Positions 1-9,277 are shown, counted from the stretch's first letter. The stretch: DNA of 64,000 nt from an uncultured Victivallales bacterium (GCA_944390795.1 CALXRI010000011.1:1-64000); one strand, 5' to 3'. Translations and numbers: made by a program. Notes: generated by a model from the sequence alone, not told the origin.

Positions 1-2
1 CG

Positions 3-983
3 GCGAAACCTTCCGTCGTCTCGACCACGACGCAGGGGATTGCGCGCCCGAAACCCGTGGCTCCGGCGAAACCTTCCATGGGGCAGACCTCCACTCAGGG
101 AATTGCAAAACCGCAACCGGCGCCGCCGCCGTCTCCGGCGCCTTCTCCTGTTTCGACGACAACCCAGGAAATCGGGAAACCTTCTTCCCATTCCACACTG
201 GCCGCTGTGCATCAATCCGGCCTTCAAACTGCCAAACCGGCAATCAAGCTGCGGCCCTCTGCGGCTCCGGCGGAACCTCCCGCCTCAGGAGCGTCCGCCG
301 CTTCGCAGACAATCAAGCTGGCGCCGAAACCCGCTTCCGCGCCAGGGACGCCGCCGTCCCCTTCCGCTGTTTCGGCGGCTTCCGCTCAGACCATCAGGCT
401 GACGCCCAAGACCCCTTCCACGGTCGCTCCGGTTCCGCCTGTGCAGGAAGACGAAAGCGGAGGGGAGACGAAAACGATCCGGATGCCGAAAAAAACTGTG
501 TCGTCTCCCTCTGCGGCTCCGGCGGCTTCAGCTCAGACCATCAGGCTGACGCCCAAGACCCCTTCCACGGTCGCTCCGGTTCCGCCTGTGCAGGAAGAAG
601 CGTCCGCGGAGGCCGCTCCTCAGGCTCCAAAGGCGCCCAGACTCTCCATTCCGAGCAAGGCGCCTGTTGCCCCTCAGCCATCCGATCCCACCGTGTCCAT
701 TCACGTGCAGCAGGATATTCCCACAACGAAAAACGAAGCGGTCAAGGCGGAGGATCAGGCGATTCAGCTCGATCAGGAAAAAGCCGATGAGGAGGCGGAG
801 GAACAGGCTGCCCTTCGCGAAGCTGCGAGAAGAGCCGAGCCATCCATTTTCTTCACGGTCTGCGCATGCCTGACTCTTGTGCTTATGCTTTATGTCGTCT
901 ATGCCATGTCCGCGCAGTTCTTCAACCAGTGGAGTGAAAAAAGCATTCCCGTATTCGGCTTCGAGCAGATCGGCCGGAAGTGA
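3..983 (+). CDS. Pro/Ala-rich repeat protein with C-terminal membrane anchor (5' truncated by window)
   Basis: The reading frame is open from the first bases of the window, so the gene starts upstream; a GTG at 57 is only an internal candidate start. The visible 326 residues are mostly Pro/Ala/Ser/Thr-rich low-complexity sequence carrying about five degenerate copies of a (Q/K)TI(R/K)(L/M)xPK motif. Two of these lie in a near-perfect 73-bp DNA duplication. A charged Glu/Ala-rich stretch follows (roughly residues 225-260, counted from the GTG), then one hydrophobic segment (about 263-285, FFTVCACLTLVLMLYVVY) and a short tail ending in GRK. It looks like a single-pass membrane protein with a long flexible proline-rich arm. 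No enzymatic domain is visible, and the function is unknown. Confidence 0.7.
   Translation, partial: AKPSVVSTTTQGIARPKPVAPAKPSMGQTSTQGIAKPQPAPPPSPAPSPVSTTTQEIGKPSSHSTLAAVHQSGLQTAKPAIKLRPSAAPAEPPASGASAASQTIKLAPKPASAPGTPPSPSAVSAASAQTIRLTPKTPSTVAPVPPVQEDESGGETKTIRMPKKTVSSPSAAPAASAQTIRLTPKTPSTVAPVPPVQEEASAEAAPQAPKAPRLSIPSKAPVAPQPSDPTVSIHVQQDIPTTKNEAVKAEDQAIQLDQEKADEEAEEQAALREAARRAEPSIFFTVCACLTLVLMLYVVYAMSAQFFNQWSEKSIPVFGFEQIGRK
378..597. repeat. 73-bp direct repeat inside the Pro-rich gene
   Basis: Positions 378-450 and 525-597 are identical except for one base (tccgct versus tcagct) and lie 147 bp (49 codons) apart, so the reading frame is preserved. Each copy encodes an AQTIRLTPKTPSTVAP-type unit. 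This is a recent in-frame duplication within a repetitive coding region. Confidence 0.9.
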
Positions 984-1140
984 ATTCTTCTGCCGTCCGT
1001 GTTTTTGCGCATTGCGGAGTCATTTGCGGGGTATTTTCTGCCCGTCCCATGGAGTTCCCGCTCTCTTTTTCAGTCGAGGGGACTTTGAGGCTTCCGCGCC
1101 GGACGGAGTCTTTTCCCGTCCGGGGATACCGAAAAGGTTG

Positions 1141-2319
1141 TCATGGCCGGGAAGCGGCGAAATCCCGCTCCACATTCCGGCGGAATTCTTCCTCCGTGAG
1201 ATACCGGAAGCCGACTTTTGCCATTGCCGCCGCGGCTTTGAGCGCCTGATTGAGCGCGTATTCCGTTGATGCGGCCTCGGCAAAATCCGTGGAATGTCCG
1301 GCGATCTCATGGTCGGAGATGCCGAAGTAGGGATGGATGCCGGGAACCTTGTGCGAAAAATCGCCGAAGTCGGAGGAGCCGCGCCCGGAGCGTTTGGGGA
1401 TCACGGGATTCAGTCCGAGTTCCCCGGCCGCATCGAAATAGACCGCATTCATTTGCTGATTCGGCTTGCGGCTCATATAAGGAACCTGATAAGGGGTTGT
1501 TTTCGCTTCGGTTTCCGTCATGAGCTCCGCGCCGCGGACCATGTTCCGGAAGCGTTGTTCCATCGTATCCATCCATTTTTCCTCCGTGGAACGCAGATAG
1601 AAGCGGCATTTCGCATAATCCGGAATGATGTTCGGCGCTTCCCCTCCGTCCAGAATGATTCCATGGATGCGTGCATTTTCCGGGAGCTGCTGGCGCCACG
1701 CGTTCAAAGCGTTGAAAAGGAGAAGAACTGCGTCCAGCGCATTGCGTCCGAGTTCCGGCGCGCCGGCCGCATGAGCGGATTTTCCGGAGAACTCCACATC
1801 GAAGCGGCGGATTGCGGTGGAACCTGTGTCCGGCGTTGTGCGCCAGGAGGGGTGAACCATCATCGCTGCGCCGATCCCGTCCAGACAGTTCCGTTCCAGC
1901 ATCCGGACTTTTCCGCCGCCGGACTCTTCCGCGGGGGTGCCGAGCAGAACCACATGTCCCGGCAGATCGCAGCGTTTGAGAAGCTCTCTTGCGGCATAGG
2001 CCGCGGCAATCGCGGCCGTGCAGATGAGATTATGCCCGCAGCCGTGTCCCAGTTTCGGAAGGGCGTCATATTCGGCGACGAACGCGAAGGCGGGCTCTCC
2101 TTCACCGGAATCCGCCCGGTAGGCTGTTTCAATGCCGCAATGAGGAGTGGAAACCTGAAATCCGAGATCCCGGAGCAGGGCGGTCTGCCGGGAACATGCG
2201 GAAACTTCCTTGTAAGCCAGTTCCGGGGTCTTCCAGATCATGGCGGAGAGTTCCGCCCATTGCGCATGTTTTTGTTCGATCAGCGTATAAAGTTCACGGA
2301 GACATGTGTCGCTTTGCAT
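1141..2319 (-). CDS. M20 family amidohydrolase (AbgB/M20D-like)
   Basis: 392 residues, a normal length for M20D peptidases/amidohydrolases. Family motifs are present: GHGCGHN (metal and catalytic region), GTPAEESGGG, a dimerisation-domain stretch FSGKSAHAAGAP, and a C-terminal GRGSSDFGDF and GHSTDFAEAA region. The family hydrolyses amide bonds of N-acyl amino acids, aminobenzoyl-glutamate or dipeptides with a di-metal centre in the cytoplasm; the substrate here cannot be told. The ATG at 2319 is chosen because AAGGA lies 10 nt upstream and the open frame beyond it is low-quality sequence antisense to other features. It lies 199 bp downstream of dut on the same strand, so it may or may not be co-transcribed. 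Confidence 0.88.
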   Translation of the reverse strand: MQSDTCLRELYTLIEQKHAQWAELSAMIWKTPELAYKEVSACSRQTALLRDLGFQVSTPHCGIETAYRADSGEGEPAFAFVAEYDALPKLGHGCGHNLICTAAIAAAYAARELLKRCDLPGHVVLLGTPAEESGGGKVRMLERNCLDGIGAAMMVHPSWRTTPDTGSTAIRRFDVEFSGKSAHAAGAPELGRNALDAVLLLFNALNAWRQQLPENARIHGIILDGGEAPNIIPDYAKCRFYLRSTEEKWMDTMEQRFRNMVRGAELMTETEAKTTPYQVPYMSRKPNQQMNAVYFDAAGELGLNPVIPKRSGRGSSDFGDFSHKVPGIHPYFGISDHEIAGHSTDFAEAASTEYALNQALKAAAAMAKVGFRYLTEEEFRRNVERDFAASRP

Positions 2320-2518
2320 GATAATCGCATCCTTCGAATATGTTTTTTCAGCCGGAACCGGTCGGCCCGTGTCATTTTTCAAAACCGGGGGTTTCCCCTG
2401 TCTCCCAAACGGTGTTTGCCGGATGTCCGGCAGTTTTTGTTCCGCCGTCCGCAATGTTTTTTTCCGCTCCGGCATATTCAGCGTTTCATTTGCGGCATGA
2501 AAAAGCTTCCCTGGCGCC

Positions 2519-2962
2519 TCATTGTCTTCCTGTGCTGCCGAATCCCCCGGAGCCGCGTGCCGTTTCGGAAAGGGTCTCCGCGGGGACCAGTTCCACGTCG
2601 GGCAGAGATGCAATGACCATTTGTGAGATCCTGTCTCCCCGGTGAATTTCAAACGGCGCATCGCCGAAATTGAAGAGAATCGAGCAGATTTCTCCGCGAT
2701 ATCCGGCGTCAATGGTTCCCGGGGCGTTGAGCACTCCGATGCAATGGCGGAGCGCAAGCCCGCTACGCGGTCTGACCTGAGCCTCGAAGCCGGGAGGAAG
2801 CTCAATGCGCAGTCCGGTCGGGACCAGCGCGACTTTGCCCGGCGGCACTGTGATGTCCGTCCGGGAGCGGAGATCGTAAGCCGCGTCGTCCTCGTGGGCC
2901 TTGGCCGGGCGGAGATCGTCACAGCCCGGTTCCATGATGAATTTTACAGTAATTCTGCTCAT
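2519..2962 (-). CDS. dut: dUTP diphosphatase (dUTPase)
   Basis: 147 residues. It hydrolyses dUTP to dUMP and diphosphate, keeping uracil out of DNA and feeding dTMP synthesis. All five motifs of trimeric dUTPases are visible in order: [41 protein letters not shown] and the C-terminal [10 protein letters not shown] loop that closes over the nucleotide. The start ATG at 2962 has AAGGA about 8 nt upstream; the open frame extends further 5' but into the shared promoter region with the divergent UvrA-like gene. Pairing with a UvrA paralogue is thematically a DNA-maintenance neighbourhood, but the genes are divergent. Confidence 0.95.
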   Translation of the reverse strand: MSRITVKFIMEPGCDDLRPAKAHEDDAAYDLRSRTDITVPPGKVALVPTGLRIELPPGFEAQVRPRSGLALRHCIGVLNAPGTIDAGYRGEICSILFNFGDAPFEIHRGDRISQMVIASLPDVELVPAETLSETARGSGGFGSTGRQ

Positions 2963-3067
2963 CGGATGTCCTTTCCTGATTTTTTCCGGTAAACTACAAC
3001 CGCTTTTCCGGAAATTCAAACGGAAAATCCGGCGAGTTCGTTTTTTCCGTTTCATGGCGTTTCGCCG

Positions 3068-3095
3068 TTGAAAAAATCGCAAACCGTGTTATCTT
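3068..3095 (+). promoter_or_regulatory. Candidate sigma-70 promoter of the UvrA-like gene
   Basis: TTGAAA (3068-3073), 16-bp spacer, TATCTT (3090-3095), about 50 bp before the ATG at 3147. The match is reasonable but not strong. Confidence 0.4.
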
Positions 3096-3146
3096 AGTGC
3101 GCTTCCCTGAAATTTCGAAGAAAAGGCGGAGGCAGGCAGGTTTTTC

Positions 3147-5624
3147 ATGATCGGGCAGATAAAAGTTCGCGGCGCACGGGTGCACAATCTGAAAAATGTC
3201 GACGTGGATATTCCACTGCATTGCATTGTCGGCATTGCCGGAGTGTCCGGATCTGGCAAATCGTCGCTTGCCCTCGGCGTTCTTTATGCGGAGGGATCCC
3301 GGCGTTATCTGGATGCTCTTTCCACATACACACGGCGCAGGATGACGCAGGCCGCCCGGGCGGAGGTGGATGACGTTCTGCATGTTCCCGCGGCGCTTGC
3401 TCTGCATCAGCGTCCCGGAGTCCCCGGAATCCGCAGCACCTTCGGAACGGGAAGCGAGCTTCTGAACAGTCTCCGGCTGATGTTTTCCCGCCTTGCCTGT
3501 CACCGGTGTCCAAACGGGCATCTGCAGAAACCGTCCCTTGCCGTCGCGGCGGAATGGGAACTGCACTGTCCGGAATGCGGCGCAGAATTTTATGCGCCTT
3601 CCGCCGAGGATCTCGCGTTCAACAGCCGGGGCGCCTGCCGGACCTGCGACGGGACCGGAATCGTCCGGACCGTGGACCGGGCTTCGCTGGTGCCGGACGA
3701 GTCGCTGACCATCGACGGCGGGGCGGTCGCCCCCTGGAATTCGCTGATGTGGTCGCTGATGACCGACGTCTGCCGGGCAATGGGCGTCCGCACCGACATC
3801 CCGTTCTGCGAACTGACGGAACGGGAAAAGGAGATCGTCTACGACGGGCCGCCGGAAAAGAAACATATTTTCTATCGCTCGAAAACCTCCGAAAACGCCG
3901 GAGAGCTTGATTTCACCTATTACAGCGCGGTCCGCACGGTGGAAAACGCCCTTTCGAAAGTCAAGGACGAACAGGGCATGAAACGAGTGGCGAAATTCCT
4001 GCGGGAGGATCTCTGCCCGGACTGCGGCGGGACGCGCCTGTCTCCCGCCGCGCGGATGCCGCTGCTTCGCGGCATTTCGCTGGACCGGGCCTGCTCGATG
4101 ACTCTTTCCGAACTCGCTTCCTGGGTGGACGGCGTTCCCGCCTCCCTGCCGGAGGAGATGCGCCCGATGGCGGAGAGCATCTGCGAATCCTTCCGGACTG
4201 TTGCGAAACGCCTGCTGGATCTCGGGCTCGGCTATCTGACGCTGGACCGTGCGGCGTCCACGCTTTCCACCGGAGAACGCCAGCGCATGCAGCTTGCGCG
4301 CTCCGTCCGCAACCGCACCACCGGTATCCTGTATGTGCTGGACGAGCCCTCGATCGGACTGCATCCCTCCAATCTTGCCGGTTTGACGGCGGTCATGCGC
4401 GATCTCGTCGCCGACGGAAATTCCGTCATTCTGGTCGATCACGATACGCTGGTGCTCTCGCAGGCGGACTGGGTGATCGAAATGGGGCCGGGAGCCGGAG
4501 CGAACGGCGGGCGCGTAATCGCCGAGGGAACGGTTGCCGAACTCGAACGGAACCCGGATTCCCTGATCGGACCGTTTCTTTCCGGGCGTGCCTGCACGCA
4601 GACATCGCTCCCCGGCTCGCGTTCCTCTCTCTTTGCCGCCGGCAGGATTCATCTTTCCACGGATGCGATTCATACCGTGAAACCGCTGGAGGTTGACATC
4701 CCGAAAGGAAAGCTGACCGTCGTGACGGGAGTCTCCGGTTCGGGAAAAACGACGCTGATCCTGGAAGGTCTTGTCCCGGCTCTGGAAGCCGTGATCGCCC
4801 ACAGGAAACTCCCCGCGCATGTCCGGGCCGCGGACCCCGGCGGAATCCGGCAGATCAAGCTGATCGACGCGACGCCCATCGGCATCAACGTCCGTTCCAC
4901 CGTGGCGACTTATGCGGATGTGCACGATGAACTGCGGAAAATCTTTGCGAAAACACCTGATGCGAAACGTCTCGGATACAAGGCGGGCGATTTTTCCTAC
5001 AATACGGGAAAGCTGCGCTGTCCGCTCTGCGACGGCACAGGGGAAATCAGTCTGGACGTCCAGTTCCTGCCCGATGTGAGGATTCCCTGTCCGGACTGCC
5101 GCGGCTCCCGCTATTCCCGCGAAGCCGGCGCGGTTCATCTGGTCAATCCCGACGGCGCGGCGCGATCTCTTCCGGAGCTTATGGACATGGACGTCTGCGA
5201 GGCGATGAATTTCTGCCGAAATATGCGACTGGTCCACCAGCGCCTGAAAATTCTCCATACGCTCGGTCTCGGCTATCTCACGCTCGGCGAGGAGACGCCG
5301 AGTCTTTCCGGCGGAGAGGCGCAGCGCCTGAAGCTTTCCGGAGAGATCACCCGAACTCAGTCCGATACCGTTTTTTTCTTTGACGAGCCGACCATCGGGC
5401 TGCATCCTCTCGACGTGCGCACTCTGCTTGACGTCTTCCGGACCCTTATCGGAAACGGCGCCACCGTGATTGTCATCGAACATGATCTGGATGTGATCCG
5501 CAGCGCGGATTACATCATCGACATGGGGCCGGGAGGCGGTGACGAGGGCGGAAGAATCGTCGTCGCCGGCACGCAGGTGGATCTCCGGAACAGCCCGCTG
5601 AGCCGGACCGGACGCTTCCTGTGA
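3147..5624 (+). CDS. UvrA-like ABC ATPase lacking the UvrB-binding region
   Basis: 825 residues against about 940 for housekeeping UvrA. Two ABC ATPase modules are clear: Walker A GVSGSGKSS near residue 32 and DEPSIGLH in the first; GVSGSGKTT, SLSGGEAQRLKLS and DEPTIGLH in the second. The first signature is altered (LSTGERQRM instead of LSGGE). Zinc-finger cysteines CPLC/CPDC remain in the second module. Between the residues matching RCP and the next CPEC pair only about 20 residues are present where UvrA has over 100. The UvrB-interaction domain and its zinc module are therefore essentially missing, as in the UvrA2/DrrC class linked in other bacteria to tolerance of DNA-binding drugs. It probably binds DNA without loading UvrB. 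The start is the ATG at 3147; the Shine-Dalgarno is weak. Confidence 0.85.
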   Translation: MIGQIKVRGARVHNLKNVDVDIPLHCIVGIAGVSGSGKSSLALGVLYAEGSRRYLDALSTYTRRRMTQAARAEVDDVLHVPAALALHQRPGVPGIRSTFGTGSELLNSLRLMFSRLACHRCPNGHLQKPSLAVAAEWELHCPECGAEFYAPSAEDLAFNSRGACRTCDGTGIVRTVDRASLVPDESLTIDGGAVAPWNSLMWSLMTDVCRAMGVRTDIPFCELTEREKEIVYDGPPEKKHIFYRSKTSENAGELDFTYYSAVRTVENALSKVKDEQGMKRVAKFLREDLCPDCGGTRLSPAARMPLLRGISLDRACSMTLSELASWVDGVPASLPEEMRPMAESICESFRTVAKRLLDLGLGYLTLDRAASTLSTGERQRMQLARSVRNRTTGILYVLDEPSIGLHPSNLAGLTAVMRDLVADGNSVILVDHDTLVLSQADWVIEMGPGAGANGGRVIAEGTVAELERNPDSLIGPFLSGRACTQTSLPGSRSSLFAAGRIHLSTDAIHTVKPLEVDIPKGKLTVVTGVSGSGKTTLILEGLVPALEAVIAHRKLPAHVRAADPGGIRQIKLIDATPIGINVRSTVATYADVHDELRKIFAKTPDAKRLGYKAGDFSYNTGKLRCPLCDGTGEISLDVQFLPDVRIPCPDCRGSRYSREAGAVHLVNPDGAARSLPELMDMDVCEAMNFCRNMRLVHQRLKILHTLGLGYLTLGEETPSLSGGEAQRLKLSGEITRTQSDTVFFFDEPTIGLHPLDVRTLLDVFRTLIGNGATVIVIEHDLDVIRSADYIIDMGPGGGDEGGRIVVAGTQVDLRNSPLSRTGRFL

Positions 5625-5720
5625 TTTTTCCTCCCGGATGCAGGAAATCCGTTGCGCACCGCATTTTTTTCACTGTCCGAGGCCGCCTGCTTATTTCCTG
5701 TTTTATCTTTTTCCCGCCGC

Positions 5721-5749
5721 TTGACTTTGCAGGAATCTGAAAGTAAGTT
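5721..5749 (+). promoter_or_regulatory. Candidate promoter of the phosphomannomutase gene
   Basis: TTGACT (5721-5726), 17-bp spacer, TAAGTT (5744-5749), 37 bp before the start codon. The -35 is good and the -10 is weak. Confidence 0.4.
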
Positions 5750-5785
5750 ACGTATTCAAGTTGAACTTTACAAGGAGATGGTATC

Positions 5786-7111
5786 ATGTCAGGAATTTTC
5801 AAAGCCTACGATATCCGTGGCGTCTATCCGGAACAGCTGGACGAGAATATCGCCGAGAGGATCGGAAGAGCCGTTGTTGTTTTTCTCAAGGCAAAGAAAA
5901 TCGTGGTCGGAAGAGACATGCGCCCCCATTCGCTCCCGCTTTTTGAGGCGCTGGCAAAGGGCATTACGGAACAGGGCGCGGATGTCATCGATCTGGGCAT
6001 GTGTTCGACTCCGATGAGCTATCACGCGAACGGCAAGCTCGGCGCGGATGCCAGTGTCATGATTACCGCTTCCCATAATACCGCCGAATGGAACGGCTTC
6101 AAAATCTGCCGGGAACAGGCAATTCCGGTCAGCGGTGCGACCGGCATCGCGGATATTGAGGCTCTCGTTGCGAAAAATGAGTGGCCGCAGCCGGAACGGA
6201 TCGGCACCATTTCCCACTACGACATCGCAAAAGAATACGGGGAATTCCTCCGCTCCAGAGCCAGAATGGATCGCAAACTCAAAGTTGTTGTCGATTATGC
6301 CAATGCCATGGGATCCTATGAGATTGCCGGCATTGAAGATCTCTTTGATATTGTTCCGCTATACAAAAAACTGGACGGCACCTTCCCGAATCACGAGGCG
6401 AACCCCCTGCATGCGGAAACACTGAATGCCCTCCGCGCCAAGGTCGTGGAATGCGGAGCGGACTTCGGCGCCGGATTCGACGGCGACGCGGACCGCTGCG
6501 GCTTCGTGGACGACAAAGGGCAGATTATCCCCATGGATCTTTTCACCGCACTGATTGCAGAGGACATCCTTTCGGAAAAGGGGCAGGGCACGGTTCCGAT
6601 TCTTTATGACCTGCGCAGCAGCTGGGCAGTCAGGGAGTGCATTCAGGAAAACGGCGGACGGCCGATCATGTCCCGCGTCGGCCATGCCTTCATCAAGGCG
6701 CAGATGCGCGAATGCGGCGCGGTGTTCGCCGGAGAACTTTCCGGGCATTACTATTTCCGGGAGAATTATGTCGCCGAATCCCAGGGGCTTGCCATGATCA
6801 AGCTTGCCAATCTCATCTGCAGAAAGAAAAAACCGCTCAGTGAACTGGTTGCTCCGCTCCGGAAATACTTCTCCAGCGGAGAGATCAATTCCAAGGTGGC
6901 GGATGTGAAGCCGGTCCTTGACCGGATCAGAACCAAATATTCCGACGGGCATATGTTCGAACTGGACGGCATCTCCGTGGAATATTCCAACTGGTGGTTC
7001 AATGTCCGCGCCTCCAATACGGAACCGCTTCTCCGTCTTATTGTCGAAGCAAAAGACAAGGCGACGATGGAGGAGAAACGCGACGAACTCCTGAAACTGA
7101 TCCGAAGCTGA
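5786..7111 (+). CDS. Phosphomannomutase/phosphoglucomutase
   Basis: 441 residues, the usual length of bacterial PMM/PGM (ManB/AlgC type). It interconverts mannose-6-P and mannose-1-P and/or the glucose phosphates, supplying sugar nucleotides or recovering them from glycan breakdown. Signature elements are visible: the phosphoserine loop ITASHNTAEWNGFK, the metal loop GFDGDADRCGFVD, the sugar-binding loop GELSGHYYFREN and the C-terminal phosphate-binding stretch RASNTEPLLRLIVEAK. AAGGAG lies 9 nt before the ATG at 5786. It is a single-gene unit: a promoter candidate is upstream and a strong terminator follows. Which hexose phosphate is preferred cannot be read from the sequence. Confidence 0.93.
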   Translation: MSGIFKAYDIRGVYPEQLDENIAERIGRAVVVFLKAKKIVVGRDMRPHSLPLFEALAKGITEQGADVIDLGMCSTPMSYHANGKLGADASVMITASHNTAEWNGFKICREQAIPVSGATGIADIEALVAKNEWPQPERIGTISHYDIAKEYGEFLRSRARMDRKLKVVVDYANAMGSYEIAGIEDLFDIVPLYKKLDGTFPNHEANPLHAETLNALRAKVVECGADFGAGFDGDADRCGFVDDKGQIIPMDLFTALIAEDILSEKGQGTVPILYDLRSSWAVRECIQENGGRPIMSRVGHAFIKAQMRECGAVFAGELSGHYYFRENYVAESQGLAMIKLANLICRKKKPLSELVAPLRKYFSSGEINSKVADVKPVLDRIRTKYSDGHMFELDGISVEYSNWWFNVRASNTEPLLRLIVEAKDKATMEEKRDELLKLIRS

Positions 7112-7164
7112 TTGCCGCAGGACGGTTTTCCGCCTCCGTTCTTTCCGCCGGCGGATTCCGCAAT

Positions 7165-7205
7165 AAAAAATCCCGCACCGCTTTCCATGCGGCGCGGGAT
7201 TTTTT
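7165..7205. terminator. Bidirectional intrinsic terminator
   Basis: A perfect 12-bp inverted repeat, A6-TCCCGC (7165-7176) and GCGGGA-T6 (7194-7205), with a 17-nt loop. The A-run and T-run let it act on both strands. It sits between the convergent phosphomannomutase gene and hydA, and probably ends both transcripts. Confidence 0.92.
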
Positions 7206-7227
7206 CTGATACGCGAAAACGGACCGG

Positions 7228-9255
7228 TCAGGAGAGTTTCGCAAGCTCTTCGGCAAGCACTCTCTTGACGGCTTCCATATCGGCTCCGTCCAGCTTGACG
7301 GTGCCGATCATCACTTCGCCAGCCTTGCGCCCTGTGGCGGATGCCGGCGCGTAAGCCGCCTCAATATCCACACGGGAGGATACGCCGAGCGCGTCAGCAA
7401 GCGAGATCATGCTGTTCAGCACCCGTTCCGCCTTGTGATCCTCATCGTTCGCCGGAGTCACGCAGACCGCGATCGAGACGCATTTCGGAGAGGAACCCTT
7501 CTGCACCAGATAACGTGCATCGAACACGCTGTCGCGGTTTTCATACGCGGTATGGAGCAGTTCATGCGCCTTGTGGGAATTCGGACGGCCGTCGAGGAAC
7601 TTTTCATAGCATTCGATGACGGTCGGATTATCCTGTGATTTCTGGAACTGCATGTTCTTGTCGGTCTTGTAGAGACCGTTCATTCTCTTGATCTTGCTGG
7701 TCCGGTCGTTCGTGATCGGCTGTCCGCCGCCGCAGACGCAGCCTCCCGGACACGCCATGACTTCAATGAAGTGGTAGGGCGACTTTCCCGCGGCCGCCTC
7801 GGATGCGACTTTTTTCGCTTCGGAAAGCGTGTTCACGACAGCGATCCGGAGTGTCTTGTCCCCCGCCTGAATTGTCGTTTCCTTGAAGCGTTCCGATCCT
7901 CGCACGGCCGGAAATTCGATTGCATGCGGCACTTTGCCGTTGATCTTTTCCGCGGCATAGCGCAATGCGGCTTCCATCACGCCGCCGGAGGTTCCGAAAA
8001 TTACGCCGGCGCCGGTTCCGAATCCGAGCGGCATGTCAAAAGCCTCCGCCTCGAGTTCCGCAAAATGGATGCCGAAGGAATGAATCATCGTGCCGACTTC
8101 CGCAGTCGTGATGACATGATCAATATCGGGAATTCCGTTGGTTTTGAACTTATCAAGTTTCGCTTCGAATTTTTTCGCCGTGCAGGGCATGATCGAAACG
8201 ACGACAATGTTTTCACGAGGAATATTGAGAATCTTCGGAAGCGCCTCCTTGGCGATGCTTCCGAACATCTGCTGCGGAGAACGGCATGTGGAAATATTGG
8301 CGTTGAGTTCGGGGAAGTTCGTTTCCGCGTATTTGACCCATCCGGGGCAGCAGCTTGTGAACATCGGGAAGGGGCCTCCCGCCTGCACCCTCCGCAGGAA
8401 CTCTTCGGCCTCTTCGACGATCGTCATGTCCGCGGCGAAGGTTGTGTCGTAGACATAGTCGAAGCCCATCAGACGGAGAGCTGCCACGAGTTTTCCCGCG
8501 AGGTTCTCTCCCGGAGGCATATTGAAGTATTCGCCGATGCCGACGCGGACCGCCGGGGCGATCGAGGCGACGACAATCTTCTCCGGATCGTGAATTGCAC
8601 GCCAGACGTCCTCGCGTTCCTGTTTCGGCGTCAGTGCCCCCGTCGGACAGACCTGGACGCACTGACCGCAGTTGATGCATTCGACGGATCCGAGATTGGA
8701 TTCAAATGCCGGAGCCACCTTGGAGTGGGAGCCGCGGTGCGTGAAGTCGATTGCGCCGATACCCTGCACCTCCTTGCACATTCTGACGCAGTCGCCGCAG
8801 AGCACGCATTTGTTCGGGTCGCGCGTCAGGGCGGGCGAGGATTCGTCGATCGGCTGGAATTCCGTGACCTGCTTGTAGCGGATTTCCTCGACGCCGAGAC
8901 GGCGCGCGAGATTCTGCAGCGTGCACGAGGAGCTCCGGATACATGAAGGGCATTCCCGTTTGTGGTTCGCAAGCAGCAGTTCGATGTTGATTTTGCGTAT
9001 CGCCCGGAGCTTCTTGGAGTCCGTGTGAATCTTCATTCCCGGTTCCGGGGCAGTGGAGCAGGAGGCCATGATGCCGCGTCCCTCCACTTCGACAAGACAG
9101 AGGCGGCAGGCTCCGTATGCGCTCAGTTCCGAGTGATAGCAGAACGTCGGGATTTCAATTCCGATTCTCCGGATCACTTCAAGGAGGTTCTTCTCGGAAC
9201 CGATCTCGACTTCGTGACCGTTGATGGTCAGGGTTTTCTTTTTCATATTTTCCAT
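7228..9255 (-). CDS. hydA: [FeFe] hydrogenase catalytic subunit, NAD-linked trimeric type
   Basis: 675 residues. It reversibly reduces protons to H2 at the H-cluster and, with HydB and HydC, couples this to NADH and probably ferredoxin. Domains in order: plant-type [2Fe-2S] ferredoxin (Cys 39, 50, 53, 66), a His-Cys3 [4Fe-4S] region (HKRECPSCIRSSSC), a two-cluster ferredoxin domain (CVLCGDCVRMC and CINCGQCVQVC), then the H-cluster domain with all three signatures: TSCCPGW, MPCTAKKFE and EVMACPGGCVCGGGQP. After the usual end of the small-subunit region there is a C-terminal extension of about 97 residues (579-675) with only two cysteines (592, 598), too few for the thioredoxin-like [2Fe-2S] domain seen in some homologues. 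AGGAG lies 10 nt before the ATG at 9255. Last gene of hydCBA, 22 bp after hydB. Confidence 0.96.
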   Translation of the reverse strand: MENMKKKTLTINGHEVEIGSEKNLLEVIRRIGIEIPTFCYHSELSAYGACRLCLVEVEGRGIMASCSTAPEPGMKIHTDSKKLRAIRKINIELLLANHKRECPSCIRSSSCTLQNLARRLGVEEIRYKQVTEFQPIDESSPALTRDPNKCVLCGDCVRMCKEVQGIGAIDFTHRGSHSKVAPAFESNLGSVECINCGQCVQVCPTGALTPKQEREDVWRAIHDPEKIVVASIAPAVRVGIGEYFNMPPGENLAGKLVAALRLMGFDYVYDTTFAADMTIVEEAEEFLRRVQAGGPFPMFTSCCPGWVKYAETNFPELNANISTCRSPQQMFGSIAKEALPKILNIPRENIVVVSIMPCTAKKFEAKLDKFKTNGIPDIDHVITTAEVGTMIHSFGIHFAELEAEAFDMPLGFGTGAGVIFGTSGGVMEAALRYAAEKINGKVPHAIEFPAVRGSERFKETTIQAGDKTLRIAVVNTLSEAKKVASEAAAGKSPYHFIEVMACPGGCVCGGGQPITNDRTSKIKRMNGLYKTDKNMQFQKSQDNPTVIECYEKFLDGRPNSHKAHELLHTAYENRDSVFDARYLVQKGSSPKCVSIAVCVTPANDEDHKAERVLNSMISLADALGVSSRVDIEAAYAPASATGRKAGEVMIGTVKLDGADMEAVKRVLAEELAKLS

Positions 9256-9277
9256 TGTGTTTGAGCTCCTGTATTAA

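Noticed and set aside
1096-1125. Inverted repeat GGACGG/CCGTCC as a terminator between the first two genes
   Set aside because: The stem is short and no T-run follows in either direction. The 157-bp gap 984-1140 otherwise shows nothing.
2994-5483. Long minus-strand frame (829 codons) across the UvrA-like gene
   Set aside because: It is the antisense of a well-supported gene. Its product is Arg/Gly-rich low-complexity sequence with no motif, a by-product of GC-rich codon use.
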